From an uncultured cyanobacterium (GTDB lineage: Bacteria; Cyanobacteriota; Cyanobacteriia; Cyanobacteriales; Chroococcidiopsidaceae), in the NCBI GenBank assembly GCA_946221495.1, contig CAMIFA010000129.1:1-15183 (forward strand): a DNA stretch of 15,183 nt, given 5' to 3'. This document shows positions 1 through 7,065 of this stretch, piece after piece. The position numbers and the translations under genes are program-made. Each line of letters starts with the position of its first letter. The first letter of the stretch is position 1. The notes under the pieces are model-generated. The model ran no database searches. It was not told the DNA's origin and saw only the letters and a program-made list of their open reading frames with translations.

Positions 1-1557
1 CTTATTTATGTAGGTGGGGCTTTGGGAGTAATTCATGCGGCAGTGATGGCTCAATTGGGTTATCGGGTACTGCTGCTAGAGCGTTTACCCTTTAGTCGGA
101 TGAACCGCGAATGGAATATTTCTCGTTCGGAGTTACAAAGCTTGCTTGACTTGGGGTTGCTGACTCCAGCTGAGTGTGAAAGCATTATTGCAAGAGAATA
201 CAAAGACGGATTTAATAAATTCTTTGATGGGAATAATCCACCGCAACTGAAAGCTGCTATTTTGCACACTCCGACAGTGCTGAACATCGCCTTGGATTCG
301 GAAAAACTATTACGACTGTGTGGCGAAAAGTTACGCGCGGCGGGCGGTGAGATTTGGGACGAAACTGAGTTTATCAGCACAAATGTATACAATTCACAAG
401 TTGTAGTTAAAGTCAAGAACTTACCGACAAATACAGAGCGGGAAGTGAGCGGGCGCTTACTTGTAGATGCTATGGGAAGTGCCTCGGCGATCGCTTGGCA
501 ATTAAATGGCGGTCGTGCCTTTGATAGTGTTTGCCCTACTGTGGGAGCAGTCGTTGCTAAGGGATTTGATCCTGCCGTCTGGGATTCTCAGTATGGCGAT
601 GTCCTCAACAGTCACGGGGATATCTCGCGCGGCAGACAACTGATCTGGGAATTGTTTCCCGGAGCTGGAGAGGAACTAACTATTTATCTATTCCATTACC
701 ATCAGGTAAATCCTCAAAACCCTGGCTCATTGCTGGAGATGTACGAAGACTTTTTCACGATTTTGCCAGAGTATCGGCGGTGCGATGTCGAGCAACTAGA
801 GTGGAAAAAACCGACCTTTGGTTATATTCCGGGTCACTTTAGTGTTAACAGTGGCGATCGCACAGTTGCTTTTGACCGCCTCATTGCTATTGGCGATGCC
901 GCATCACTCCAGTCACCTTTAGTTTTCACTGGCTTTGGTTCCCTGGTTCGTAATTTAGAGCGCTTAACAATTCTTTTAGATACGGCTTTAAAGCACGATC
1001 TCTTAAGTGTCCAGCACTTAAACCAAATTCGTGCCTACCAAAGCAATATTTCAGTGACTTGGCTATTTTCTAAAGGCATGATGGTTCCTACAGGACGCTT
1101 CTTACCGCCAGCACGAATTAACGCTATGCTCAATACCTTCTTTGGGCTTTTGGCAGACGAACCCCTGGAAGTAGCAGATACATTTATCAAAGATCGCTGC
1201 GATTGGTTAACTTTTAACCGCTTGGCGCTGAAAGCAGCTAGAAAAAACCCAGCTTTATTACCTTGGATTTGGGATTTAGCAGGCGCTAGAGATATTCTGC
1301 GCTGGCTAGGTAACTACATTTACTTTGGCTTTCATGCCCTATTTAGTTTTTTACTAGGCAGTTGGTTTCCGGGCTTCCTCCGCCGAATTCAGCCTTGGCT
1401 AGAAACTCATTACCCTGCATTATGGTTAAAACTACTTGCTCAGAGTTATGCTCTGACAGTTGGCATGGGTCGTCCACATGATATTTATCAACTACCCGCC
1501 CAAACACAATTTAAAATCCCAAATCCAGAATCTAAAATTCAGAATCCAGAATTTTAA
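1..1557 (+). CDS. cruP: CruP/CruA-type FAD-dependent lycopene cyclase-like protein, 5' truncated by window edge
   Basis: The reading frame is open to base 1. The first codons give LIYVGGALG followed by VIHAA and a hydrophobic strand ending in LLLE, which is a Rossmann dinucleotide-binding motif. The true N-terminus is therefore outside the window, and the TTG at base 22 is not the start. About 518 residues are visible. The motif FSRMNREWNIS and a later GDAASLQSP segment (around residue 300, the second FAD-contact region of such flavoproteins) fit the CruA/CruP family. CruA is a lycopene cyclase. CruP is a paralog linked to limiting singlet-oxygen damage rather than proven cyclisation. I lean to CruP from the length and motif feel, but CruA or a more general FAD protein is possible. 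The last roughly 14 residues (KIPNPESKIQNPEF) are encoded by AT-rich repeat DNA and are probably not conserved. The gene converges on the coiled-coil gene across a repeat-rich gap. Confidence 0.75.
   Translation, partial: LIYVGGALGVIHAAVMAQLGYRVLLLERLPFSRMNREWNISRSELQSLLDLGLLTPAECESIIAREYKDGFNKFFDGNNPPQLKAAILHTPTVLNIALDSEKLLRLCGEKLRAAGGEIWDETEFISTNVYNSQVVVKVKNLPTNTEREVSGRLLVDAMGSASAIAWQLNGGRAFDSVCPTVGAVVAKGFDPAVWDSQYGDVLNSHGDISRGRQLIWELFPGAGEELTIYLFHYHQVNPQNPGSLLEMYEDFFTILPEYRRCDVEQLEWKKPTFGYIPGHFSVNSGDRTVAFDRLIAIGDAASLQSPLVFTGFGSLVRNLERLTILLDTALKHDLLSVQHLNQIRAYQSNISVTWLFSKGMMVPTGRFLPPARINAMLNTFFGLLADEPLEVADTFIKDRCDWLTFNRLALKAARKNPALLPWIWDLAGARDILRWLGNYIYFGFHALFSFLLGSWFPGFLRRIQPWLETHYPALWLKLLAQSYALTVGMGRPHDIYQLPAQTQFKIPNPESKIQNPEF
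1511..1557 (+). repeat. AATCCAGAAT-type AT-rich repeat at the 3' end of the FAD gene
   Basis: The last codons and stop are made of near-repeats of AAATCCAGAAT and AAAATTCAGAAT. This low-complexity pattern is common between cyanobacterial genes. It encodes an Asn/Pro/Lys-rich tail unlike the rest of the protein, which suggests the original stop was lost and the frame now runs into repeat DNA. Confidence 0.5.
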
Positions 1558-1581
1558 CTTTTAACAGGGGTTGGGGAATAG

Positions 1582-1616
1582 TTTTGAATTTTGAGTTTTG
1601 AGTTTTGAGTTTTGAA
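1582..1616 (+). repeat. Tandem heptamer repeat (TTTTGAG/A) x5
   Basis: Five contiguous 7-base units read TTTTGAA, TTTTGAG, TTTTGAG, TTTTGAG, TTTTGAA. This is a short tandemly repeated sequence of the kind described in cyanobacterial intergenic DNA. Inverted copies (CTCAAAACTCA) occur at about 1791-1801, so the two sides of the gap could pair. Confidence 0.85.
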
Positions 1617-1757
1617 TTAAAGAAAGTTGGTAGTTCATGAGTTTTGAGCTTGCTCAACGCAGCGCTTTTCGGAGCCTCCTCCGGAGCCAATCGTGTGCGG
1701 GGGAGAACCCCTGTTGAGCGAACTGGCGTGCTGACCGTTGAGTTTTGAATTAAAGAA
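1605..1757. repeat. 20-bp direct repeat pair flanking a GC-rich structured element
   Basis: TTGAGTTTTGAATTAAAGAA occurs identically at 1605-1624 and 1738-1757. Between the copies lies a GC-rich palindromic segment (1645-1737). The arrangement looks like an element inserted into, or duplicated together with, heptamer repeats. Confidence 0.75.
1652..1719. repeat. Nested inverted-repeat element, potential three-way junction
   Basis: The outer arms GCTCAAC (1652-1658) and GTTGAGC (1713-1719) are perfectly complementary. They enclose two hairpins: CGGAG/CTCCG (1670-1674/1679-1683) with a 4-base loop, and GGGG/CCCC (1700-1703/1708-1711) with an AGAA loop. The segment is clearly richer in GC than its surroundings. 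It lies between convergent genes and would be at the 3' end of either transcript. It may be a palindromic intergenic repeat, a processing or termination signal, or a mobile miniature element. Confidence 0.6.
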
Positions 1758-1816
1758 GGAGGGGTGAGTAATTAACTCAACACTTTCAACTCAAAACTCA
1801 TAACTATTTCTAGTCC

Positions 1817-3112
1817 CTATCTTGTAGTAAAAGTTGGTAGTTCAATTGCCGCTAATGACTTTTTAGGCTTATGAGGGTGCGGCGGATAAACTAACGGTGA
1901 GGGCCAATTGGAATTAGAAGTAGTAATCGGCTGCTGAGATGACTGACTATAAATTTGAGTTATGGGTGGTGAAGTTGATTCCCTAGAGTCAACTAAATCT
2001 TCAGCAAGATTTGATTTTAACGACTCGTCTAGCTGGACTGAAGCACTGATAGCTGGATCAGGTGTAACGCTAGTAGGAAGTTCTAGAGAATCGGTAGTTA
2101 CCTCTATTTCAAGCACATTAAGTAAATCTTGCAATTGTACTTCCGCAGGGACATTCTGGCTTAAAGGTTGTTCTGGCGCAGTTGGAGATATTAATTCACT
2201 TGGTACTAGTGATGCGTCAATTACAAACTCTTGTGAGGTTTGCTGGCTATAAAGTTCGATCGTCGCAGTCTCTAATGAAGTCGCATTATCTTCACAATAT
2301 AGGCAGTCTGAGGGCGGCTGATAGTCTGAGGTTTGAACATCCTCTAGCAGTACCGATTCAGCCCAATGAGACTCTAGCTCACTGTTAAAATGTGGTTGTG
2401 CTGACCAAGGTGGAATAGATTCAGCTTTAGAGAAAAAGGACTGACCTTGACTTTTTAAATTAGTTGGGATGGAATCAACGTTGTCAGTTTCTGATTCTGA
2501 GTAGCTAGATTTAGATTCTAGACATTTTTCTAAAGCAACTTTTAATTGCAGCGTGTAATGTTGCTGTCGCGTTAAGCGGGTACGTAATTCTCGGCACGTA
2601 TTTTCTGTTTGAATCAATTGCTGGGATTGTTCTTTGTAGCTCGCTTGAGTAAGGTAGTGTTCCCACTCTAGGTGAGCAGCGCGTTCTTGACTACTTTGCA
2701 ACTGCGCCGTTAAGGTTTGGATTAAAGTTTGTTGGTGCTGGATCTGTTCTTGGGCGGCAGCGAGTTGATCATTCTTTTGGGCAAGCATTGTGTGAGCAAT
2801 ATGCGATCGCTTTTTGTGGCTCTGCAATGCTTGAAAGCACTCTGTCAAGGCTTGCTCTAGCTGAGTCACTCGCTCACTTAAGTTACTGTTAGCACTTAAA
2901 GCTTGAATCAAAGTAATTATTTCTAATTTTTGGTGAGGCGCGATCGCTGCTAACCAGTTTTCACTTGCCTTCAACCTACTGGAAATAGTACACTCAACAA
3001 CTTCTGGATTCTCTATTTGCAACGCTGGGACAATAACTGATGCTAATGTCTGATTCGCGGTCAAATCAACAGATACTGCTTCAGGTGACGAGGTTTTCTC
3101 AGCTTTATTCAT
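1817..3112 (-). CDS. Coiled-coil protein with acidic, low-complexity C-terminal half; function unknown
   Basis: This 431-residue protein has no signal peptide or membrane segment and is probably cytoplasmic. Residues about 50-200 are Gln/Leu/Glu-rich with heptad-like spacing and look like a long coiled coil, ending in a basic stretch (CRELRTRLTRQQ, then ALEKCLE). Residues about 205-390 are Ser/Thr/Glu/Asp-rich and likely disordered. The C-terminus turns basic and Pro-rich (PHPHKPKKSLAAIELP) and could be a short docking peptide. The ATG at 3110-3112 has no strong Shine-Dalgarno sequence. A CRP-like palindrome lies about 52 bases upstream of the start. The final codons (ELPTF) coincide with a 15-bp sequence repeated in the downstream gap. 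I do not recognise a named family; a structural or scaffold role is only a guess. Confidence 0.8.
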   Translation of the reverse strand: MNKAEKTSSPEAVSVDLTANQTLASVIVPALQIENPEVVECTISSRLKASENWLAAIAPHQKLEIITLIQALSANSNLSERVTQLEQALTECFQALQSHKKRSHIAHTMLAQKNDQLAAAQEQIQHQQTLIQTLTAQLQSSQERAAHLEWEHYLTQASYKEQSQQLIQTENTCRELRTRLTRQQHYTLQLKVALEKCLESKSSYSESETDNVDSIPTNLKSQGQSFFSKAESIPPWSAQPHFNSELESHWAESVLLEDVQTSDYQPPSDCLYCEDNATSLETATIELYSQQTSQEFVIDASLVPSELISPTAPEQPLSQNVPAEVQLQDLLNVLEIEVTTDSLELPTSVTPDPAISASVQLDESLKSNLAEDLVDSRESTSPPITQIYSQSSQQPITTSNSNWPSPLVYPPHPHKPKKSLAAIELPTFTTR

Positions 3113-3447
3113 AGCAGGGGAATTCTCATTTACAGGATGCTACGCTGTCGGCACGCGATCTGTCAGTGACTACAGTCACAGTTTGTTGTTACAAAAAATT
3201 TATAAATCAGTCTCAAGGTAGTAGTAAAGTACAAAATCTTCTTAGCTCGATACCTTTTCAGCAAAGATACCGCTACTAGAGAAAGTAAAACAAAGACGCT
3301 TAATACATCATCTTTCTAATTTTGAGCACCGCAGAAAAAGCTAGACATAGACAGAAGAATACTGCCCTTTAGTTTGCAGCTCCTGAATTTAATTGATGAT
3401 TGCTGGCAGAAATATTAAATCACCTACTCAAGAGGATTTCCTAGCCC
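3113..3447. other. Intergenic region upstream of the coiled-coil gene
   Basis: These 335 bases hold no plausible gene. The part next to 3112 carries the CRP-like palindrome at 3165-3180 and an AT-rich self-complementary ATTTATAAAT near 3200 that could serve as a -10 region on the minus strand. The remainder (about 3240-3447) is AT-rich without recognisable structure. The stop codon of the next gene lies within a CCCTTAAGGG palindrome at 3445-3454. Confidence 0.5.
3165..3180. promoter_or_regulatory. CRP/SyCRP1-like palindromic site
   Basis: AGTGA-CTACAG-TCACA matches the TGTGA-N6-TCACA consensus of CRP-type regulators at 9 of 10 half-site positions. Embedded in it is the perfect inverted repeat GTGACT-AC-AGTCAC. 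It lies about 52 bases upstream of the coiled-coil start. The match is seen in the sequence; binding is inferred, and nothing in the window shows whether this organism has a cAMP receptor protein. Confidence 0.4.
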
Positions 3448-4962
3448 TTAAGGGAGCCAACGGGGATGAAAGCCTGGAAGCGGTAGCTGCTCTGGTTTCA
3501 TTTGGGCTGCTGGGCGCTCTGGGGGGGTAGCAGGTATTAAAGGTAAGAGCCAGAGGCGACTTGTGGCGATCGCTTCTCCTTCGGTTGTCCGAGGAATATT
3601 AACCACAGATTGATTAGATTCAGGTGTCGCTGTAACGATTTGATCGAACAGTAATCCTAACCCATCAGGCGATAAGCTCATTTGCACATCCCGTTGCTTT
3701 GGCAGTAACACTAGCGGTTTTTGTTTGCCAGTTTTACGATCAATTACTACTAAATAAGGCTGTTCCTGATATTCTTCTCCACCTAGTAGCTGAGTAAGTA
3801 AACAGTAGAGGTTTGGTGACAGGGGATCGAACTGACAACTCAGAATTGAGCCTGTTGTGCGTAAAAGTTCTTTTTGAATCCCTTGGTTTGTTACTAAAAA
3901 GAGCGATCGCGTGTAATCAGAATTGAATTTTACCATCGCTGCTTCCGCACCATTTTGGGCAAAGTCTAATACCATCCCAAACTGCGGCAGAAAATCTATT
4001 GGTTTTGTTGCTTCAGGTTGTAGCGGCAGAATCGCCACTCCCTGCCCTTGGGCAACAGCTACAGCCTTACTGTCTGGTGTAATCATAAAATCACCCCCTT
4101 GCTCAGTTTTTAAAGGTTGTGGCGGCGTTTTTGGGCGGAGAATCCATAAACCAAACTCACCCGGATTACGTTGGCTGACTCGTTGAACAACAATAGTTTG
4201 TCCATCCGCAGCTAAGTCAAATTTCAAGTTCTGATAATCTTTGCTGTCTAAAATTAAAGTAATTTTGCCAGCTGGCTCGTCTTGTGTGGCTGGACGAGGC
4301 AAAAAGCTATTGAAGTCGTCTGCCGTATTACCTTGCCCGATTCCAGTTGTTACCGTGTAAAGCTGAGATGAAAGTGAGCTATGACGATTACTTGCGCGCT
4401 TTGTTGCGGAAAACAAAACTTTCTCGGCGGCGGGATAAGGCTTAAAGTCAACTACAACTAAGTCTTTGGGTGTGAGAATAGTTTTTTGCTGCTGGGTGAA
4501 ATTATAGAGAATTAAGCGTCCCTGTTCCTCTGCTGTTACACCCAGATAAACAATTGCGCGATCGCGACTTCGGAAATTACCTCTAAAAGGCTGAATCAGG
4601 CTTCCTGTTTCTTTTGTAAATCGATCTCGTGCGCCGTTCAACTGTACTTGATACGAAGTTCCATAAGGCGCTGGTGCTAAGACTGTATAAGCCATGCGTC
4701 GCCCCGCCCAACTAACTTTACCTGGTAGCGGTGGGTCGATCTGTAAATTCTCCTCTACGCTTTTCGTGTCCATCGGACGGGTAAAAGTCAAAGTGAAGGA
4801 GGTATCTTCTGCCCCAATTTTTTTATCCTGCCAGCTAAAATTTCGTACTCGTGGTGCAATAGCATCACCTTGTAACAACAACAGTCCAATTATCAGAGTC
4901 AGCACTAGCATAAGTGCTAGTGCTGCACGATCAAGTGGTTGAAATTTGGAAATTCCTGACAT
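3448..4962 (-). CDS. Membrane-anchored periplasmic protein with Ig-like domain and beta-propeller-like region
   Basis: The protein has 504 residues. Residues about 12-33 form one hydrophobic segment (ALMLVLTLIIGLLLL) preceded by a short charged N-terminus, so this is an uncleaved anchor or signal with the bulk outside the cytoplasm. Residues about 45-120 resemble a bacterial Ig-like (SbsA/Big_5-type) domain: FTLTFTRPMD, then LQIDPPLPGKVSW, then TSYQVQL. The remainder contains repeated beta-rich blocks such as LILDSKDYQNLKFDLAADG and SLSPDGLGLLFD, like TolB/WD40-type periplasmic propellers. The C-terminus is Pro-rich. The ATG at 4960-4962 is the best start; the hydrophobic segment follows at the expected distance. 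The gene appears to be transcribed alone. The substrate or partner is unknown, and the domain assignment is by pattern, not by search. Confidence 0.8.
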   Translation of the reverse strand: MSGISKFQPLDRAALALMLVLTLIIGLLLLQGDAIAPRVRNFSWQDKKIGAEDTSFTLTFTRPMDTKSVEENLQIDPPLPGKVSWAGRRMAYTVLAPAPYGTSYQVQLNGARDRFTKETGSLIQPFRGNFRSRDRAIVYLGVTAEEQGRLILYNFTQQQKTILTPKDLVVVDFKPYPAAEKVLFSATKRASNRHSSLSSQLYTVTTGIGQGNTADDFNSFLPRPATQDEPAGKITLILDSKDYQNLKFDLAADGQTIVVQRVSQRNPGEFGLWILRPKTPPQPLKTEQGGDFMITPDSKAVAVAQGQGVAILPLQPEATKPIDFLPQFGMVLDFAQNGAEAAMVKFNSDYTRSLFLVTNQGIQKELLRTTGSILSCQFDPLSPNLYCLLTQLLGGEEYQEQPYLVVIDRKTGKQKPLVLLPKQRDVQMSLSPDGLGLLFDQIVTATPESNQSVVNIPRTTEGEAIATSRLWLLPLIPATPPERPAAQMKPEQLPLPGFHPRWLP

Positions 4963-5320
4963 CTAACACCTAATAAAAATGCATTCAAAAGTTTGAGTAG
5001 TGAGTAGCGGTTATCAATGAAAACTTGCTTAAAGATATATGATTTATCGCTCTTTAACATTAAAAGTTAACAGCTTTGTAAATAAAAGTGACCTCCAAAA
5101 TACAAATTTTTATTTTAGGAAAATTGAGCTTCAGCAGAGATTTTTGCTGTGATTTTGGATATTGGGTAATATTTCTAAATTTACTATTTAAATTCACCTC
5201 AAGGCAGAGGCTAACTCTTAAAAGCAGAGCATTATTAAAAGTAGATGAAAGTAGCCCGTACTTTCTAGCTGGGTAAACAAAAACCAAAAACAAGTAAGTT
5301 AATACATCAAGGTATCACTA
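4963..5320. other. Divergent intergenic region
   Basis: These 358 AT-rich bases lie between the divergent propeller-like gene (-) and the DUF4142 gene (+), and must hold both promoters. The only clear structure is the inverted repeat at 5248-5266. Short open frames on both strands (roughly 5060-5293) show no coding character. Confidence 0.5.
5248..5266. promoter_or_regulatory. Perfect 7-bp inverted repeat upstream of the DUF4142 gene
   Basis: GAAAGTA (5248-5254) and TACTTTC (5260-5266) are perfectly complementary with a GCCCG spacer, 54 bases before the ATG. It could be an operator or a leader hairpin. The GTA-N5-TAC core does not have the N8 spacing of NtcA, and the site does not fit the cyanobacterial LexA consensus. 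Confidence 0.35.
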
Positions 5321-5980
5321 ATGTTCAAACGGAAAATGGCAACTGCCGCACTTGTGGCAGCCGGAGTATTTGTCTCTTTAGAATATACATCTGTAGCTCA
5401 ACCAACTCGACCTGTACCTCCAGCAACTCGACCCGCGCCTCTACCAAATCAAGCAGCACTCGCCCCTTTAGATAGGCAGTTTATTATTGACGCAGCCCAA
5501 GGAGGAATGGCAGAAGTTAGCCTTGGTCAAATGGCACTCCAACGCGCAGATAGCGATGCAGTGAAGCAGTACGCACAGCGCATGGTGCGGGAACATACGC
5601 AGGCAAATCAAGAACTAATGCGGTTAGCTTCCCAGAAAGGAGTTACTCCGCCTAAAGATATGGGTCCTAAGTATAAAGCAGCGATGGAGCGACTGATGCA
5701 GCTGCCAAGGGCAAGTTTTGATCAAGCATACATCAGCGAAGCCGGAATTAACGGACATTTGGAAAGTCTGGCAGTATACCAACGCCAAGCACAGTTGGGT
5801 CAAGACCCAAATTTGAAAACCTTTGCCGCCAAAACTCTGCCAATAGTAGAAAATCAATTGCAAGAAGCTCGTGAGCTTAAAGGTAAAACTACTAACCAAA
5901 ATCGTAGAACTAAAATGGAAGTAGAGAATCGTAGGGGCAGCGATGACGCAGAGAATGAGCAACATAATTCTGGTCATTAA
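5321..5980 (+). CDS. Secreted DUF4142-family protein
   Basis: The protein has 219 residues. The N-terminus MFKRKMATAALVAAG is a signal peptide, with probable cleavage around SVAQ (residue 26). A short Pro/Arg-rich linker follows. Residues about 48-172 show the DUF4142 pattern of a helical, ferritin-like fold: DRQFIIDAAQGGMAEVSLGQ, then YAQRMVREH, then LESLAVYQRQAQ, then FAAKTLPIVENQL. Family members are periplasmic and occur in many bacteria; the molecular function is not established. The C-terminal 40 residues are charged and low in complexity (RRTKMEVENRRGSDDAEN). ATG at 5321 is used here; M6 is an alternative that would shorten the basic n-region. There is no partner gene on the same strand nearby, and transcription probably ends at the hairpin at 6160-6192. 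Confidence 0.88.
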   Translation: MFKRKMATAALVAAGVFVSLEYTSVAQPTRPVPPATRPAPLPNQAALAPLDRQFIIDAAQGGMAEVSLGQMALQRADSDAVKQYAQRMVREHTQANQELMRLASQKGVTPPKDMGPKYKAAMERLMQLPRASFDQAYISEAGINGHLESLAVYQRQAQLGQDPNLKTFAAKTLPIVENQLQEARELKGKTTNQNRRTKMEVENRRGSDDAENEQHNSGH

Positions 5981-6096
5981 ACTTCTTACCAAAATATTTG
6001 ACGCTTAGAAATCGCGGCTATGCTAACCTCCCTCAACAACGCCCAAAAGCTACTTTGATTGCAGCGACGAATGTCTACGCGGACTCATAGCAATTA

Positions 6097-6140
6097 ACGG
6101 CTTTAGCCTACGCAGGTAAGCTATCCTGCGGGTCAGCCGT
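6097..6140. repeat. Nested inverted repeat
   Basis: Outer arms ACGGCT (6097-6102) and AGCCGT (6135-6140) enclose inner arms CGCAGG (6111-6116) and CCTGCG (6125-6130), giving a two-tier hairpin. It lies between the DUF4142 stop and the terminator, so it would be in that gene's 3' UTR. It resembles GC-rich palindromic repeats scattered in cyanobacterial genomes. Confidence 0.55.
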
Positions 6141-6159
6141 AAAACGTCTATGTTTGTTT

Positions 6160-6192
6160 AGCCCTAGGCTTCAGTCTCAGGGCTTTTGTTTT
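6160..6192 (+). terminator. Rho-independent-type terminator after the DUF4142 gene
   Basis: AGCCCT (6160-6165) pairs with AGGGCT (6179-6184) around a 13-base loop and is followed by TTTTGTTTT. The stem is only 6 bp and the loop is long, so it is of moderate strength. The T-run is on the plus strand, consistent with ending the DUF4142 transcript. Confidence 0.55.
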
Positions 6193-6235
6193 GGTCGAAT
6201 AAAGATAATGTTGCCAAGCTCAAGAAGATTAAATG

Positions 6236-7015
6236 CTAATAATCGTAAGGATTTTTTGGTTCTGGAATTTGCTTGAGGGAACTTGCCTGAATTGTTAGTT
6301 GACGTTTTCCCGCTAAATTTTCTGTAGTCATCTTACCTGCAACTTCTAACCAAGTATCGGGTGCATAAGCTTGGCGGTTCTGAGCTATTTTTACTGGCAA
6401 TCCTACAGGATAAGCATCAGCCGCGCAGCAGGTAATTACAAACCGTGACAGCAAAAAATATTCTGGTGGCAGTTCAGGTGAATGAACGACAAATCCCTGA
6501 ACCTTAACGTTTTGACCTGTGTAGGCATCAGGCTCAGGGTAAACATTAAGTGTGCGTACCCAGTCCAACAGCGATCGCTCTTGAGGTGCAACAGCAGAAC
6601 GAAAAGCTTGAGGTTGCGCTCGCGTAGCACCTAAAAAATCAGTCACGCCTCGTTGCAGTGCCGTTTGGCTGGCAAATACGCGCGGTGTAAACAACAAACC
6701 GATAATAGCTGTTATCAGTAACAACACACTGCTGAAACCAGGCGGAAATAAAGTAATATGCCCTGTTGACGTTACTCTGGTACGCCGCCCCTGCCTTTGT
6801 AGTAGTTCCCAAGCTTTTAAGCTACTGACAATTAGTAATCCGCCACCGCCGGTAATTACTAGCCAAAAGTAATTTGGGTGAATCAGTAAGTTGAGTTTGC
6901 CAGTCAGCCAGTATCTCAACATTAAAATGCCCCAAGCGGCGATCGCCAATACATCCAACCAAGGCAGTAACTTATTTTGAATTTGGGAATTTCTATTTTT
7001 AATTGAATTGATCAT
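6236..7015 (-). CDS. TIGR03943-family membrane protein (YcgQ-like permease partner)
   Basis: From the ATG at 7013-7015 this is about 259 residues; a GTG at 7022-7024 would add three. The protein has hydrophobic segments at about 18-38, 49-66 and 96-113, then a C-terminal soluble domain. The soluble domain contains VKVQGFVVHSP and RFVITCCAADAYPVG, the signature of the TIGR03943/DUF1980 family. The paired Cys at 196-197 is a plausible metal or redox site. The family is almost always encoded beside a DUF318/UPF0718 permease, as here: its start is about 50 bases downstream of that gene's stop, same strand, probably one transcript. The first roughly 14 residues (MINSIKNRNSQIQN) come from AT-rich repeat-like DNA, so the start region may be newly acquired. 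The role is unknown; context and the Zur-like site suggest metal homeostasis. Confidence 0.85.
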   Translation of the reverse strand: MINSIKNRNSQIQNKLLPWLDVLAIAAWGILMLRYWLTGKLNLLIHPNYFWLVITGGGGLLIVSSLKAWELLQRQGRRTRVTSTGHITLFPPGFSSVLLLITAIIGLLFTPRVFASQTALQRGVTDFLGATRAQPQAFRSAVAPQERSLLDWVRTLNVYPEPDAYTGQNVKVQGFVVHSPELPPEYFLLSRFVITCCAADAYPVGLPVKIAQNRQAYAPDTWLEVAGKMTTENLAGKRQLTIQASSLKQIPEPKNPYDY

Positions 7016-7065
7016 AGGAATCACAAATTAGAAGAAATAAGAAGTTATAGCCTCTAGCCTCTTAA

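Noticed and set aside
22..24. TTG as the start codon of the first gene
   Set aside because: The frame is open to base 1 and the upstream codons complete a Rossmann motif, so the gene begins outside the window.
1582..1616. CRISPR-like short repeat
   Set aside because: Units are 7 bases, contiguous and without spacers; this is a tandem heptamer repeat.
5252..5262. NtcA site (GTA-N8-TAC) upstream of the DUF4142 gene
   Set aside because: The spacing in GTA-GCCCG-TAC is five bases, not eight.
5060..5293. 77-residue minus-strand open frame in the divergent gap
   Set aside because: AT-rich composition without domain or signal character. It covers the region that must hold promoters and has a mirror frame on the other strand.
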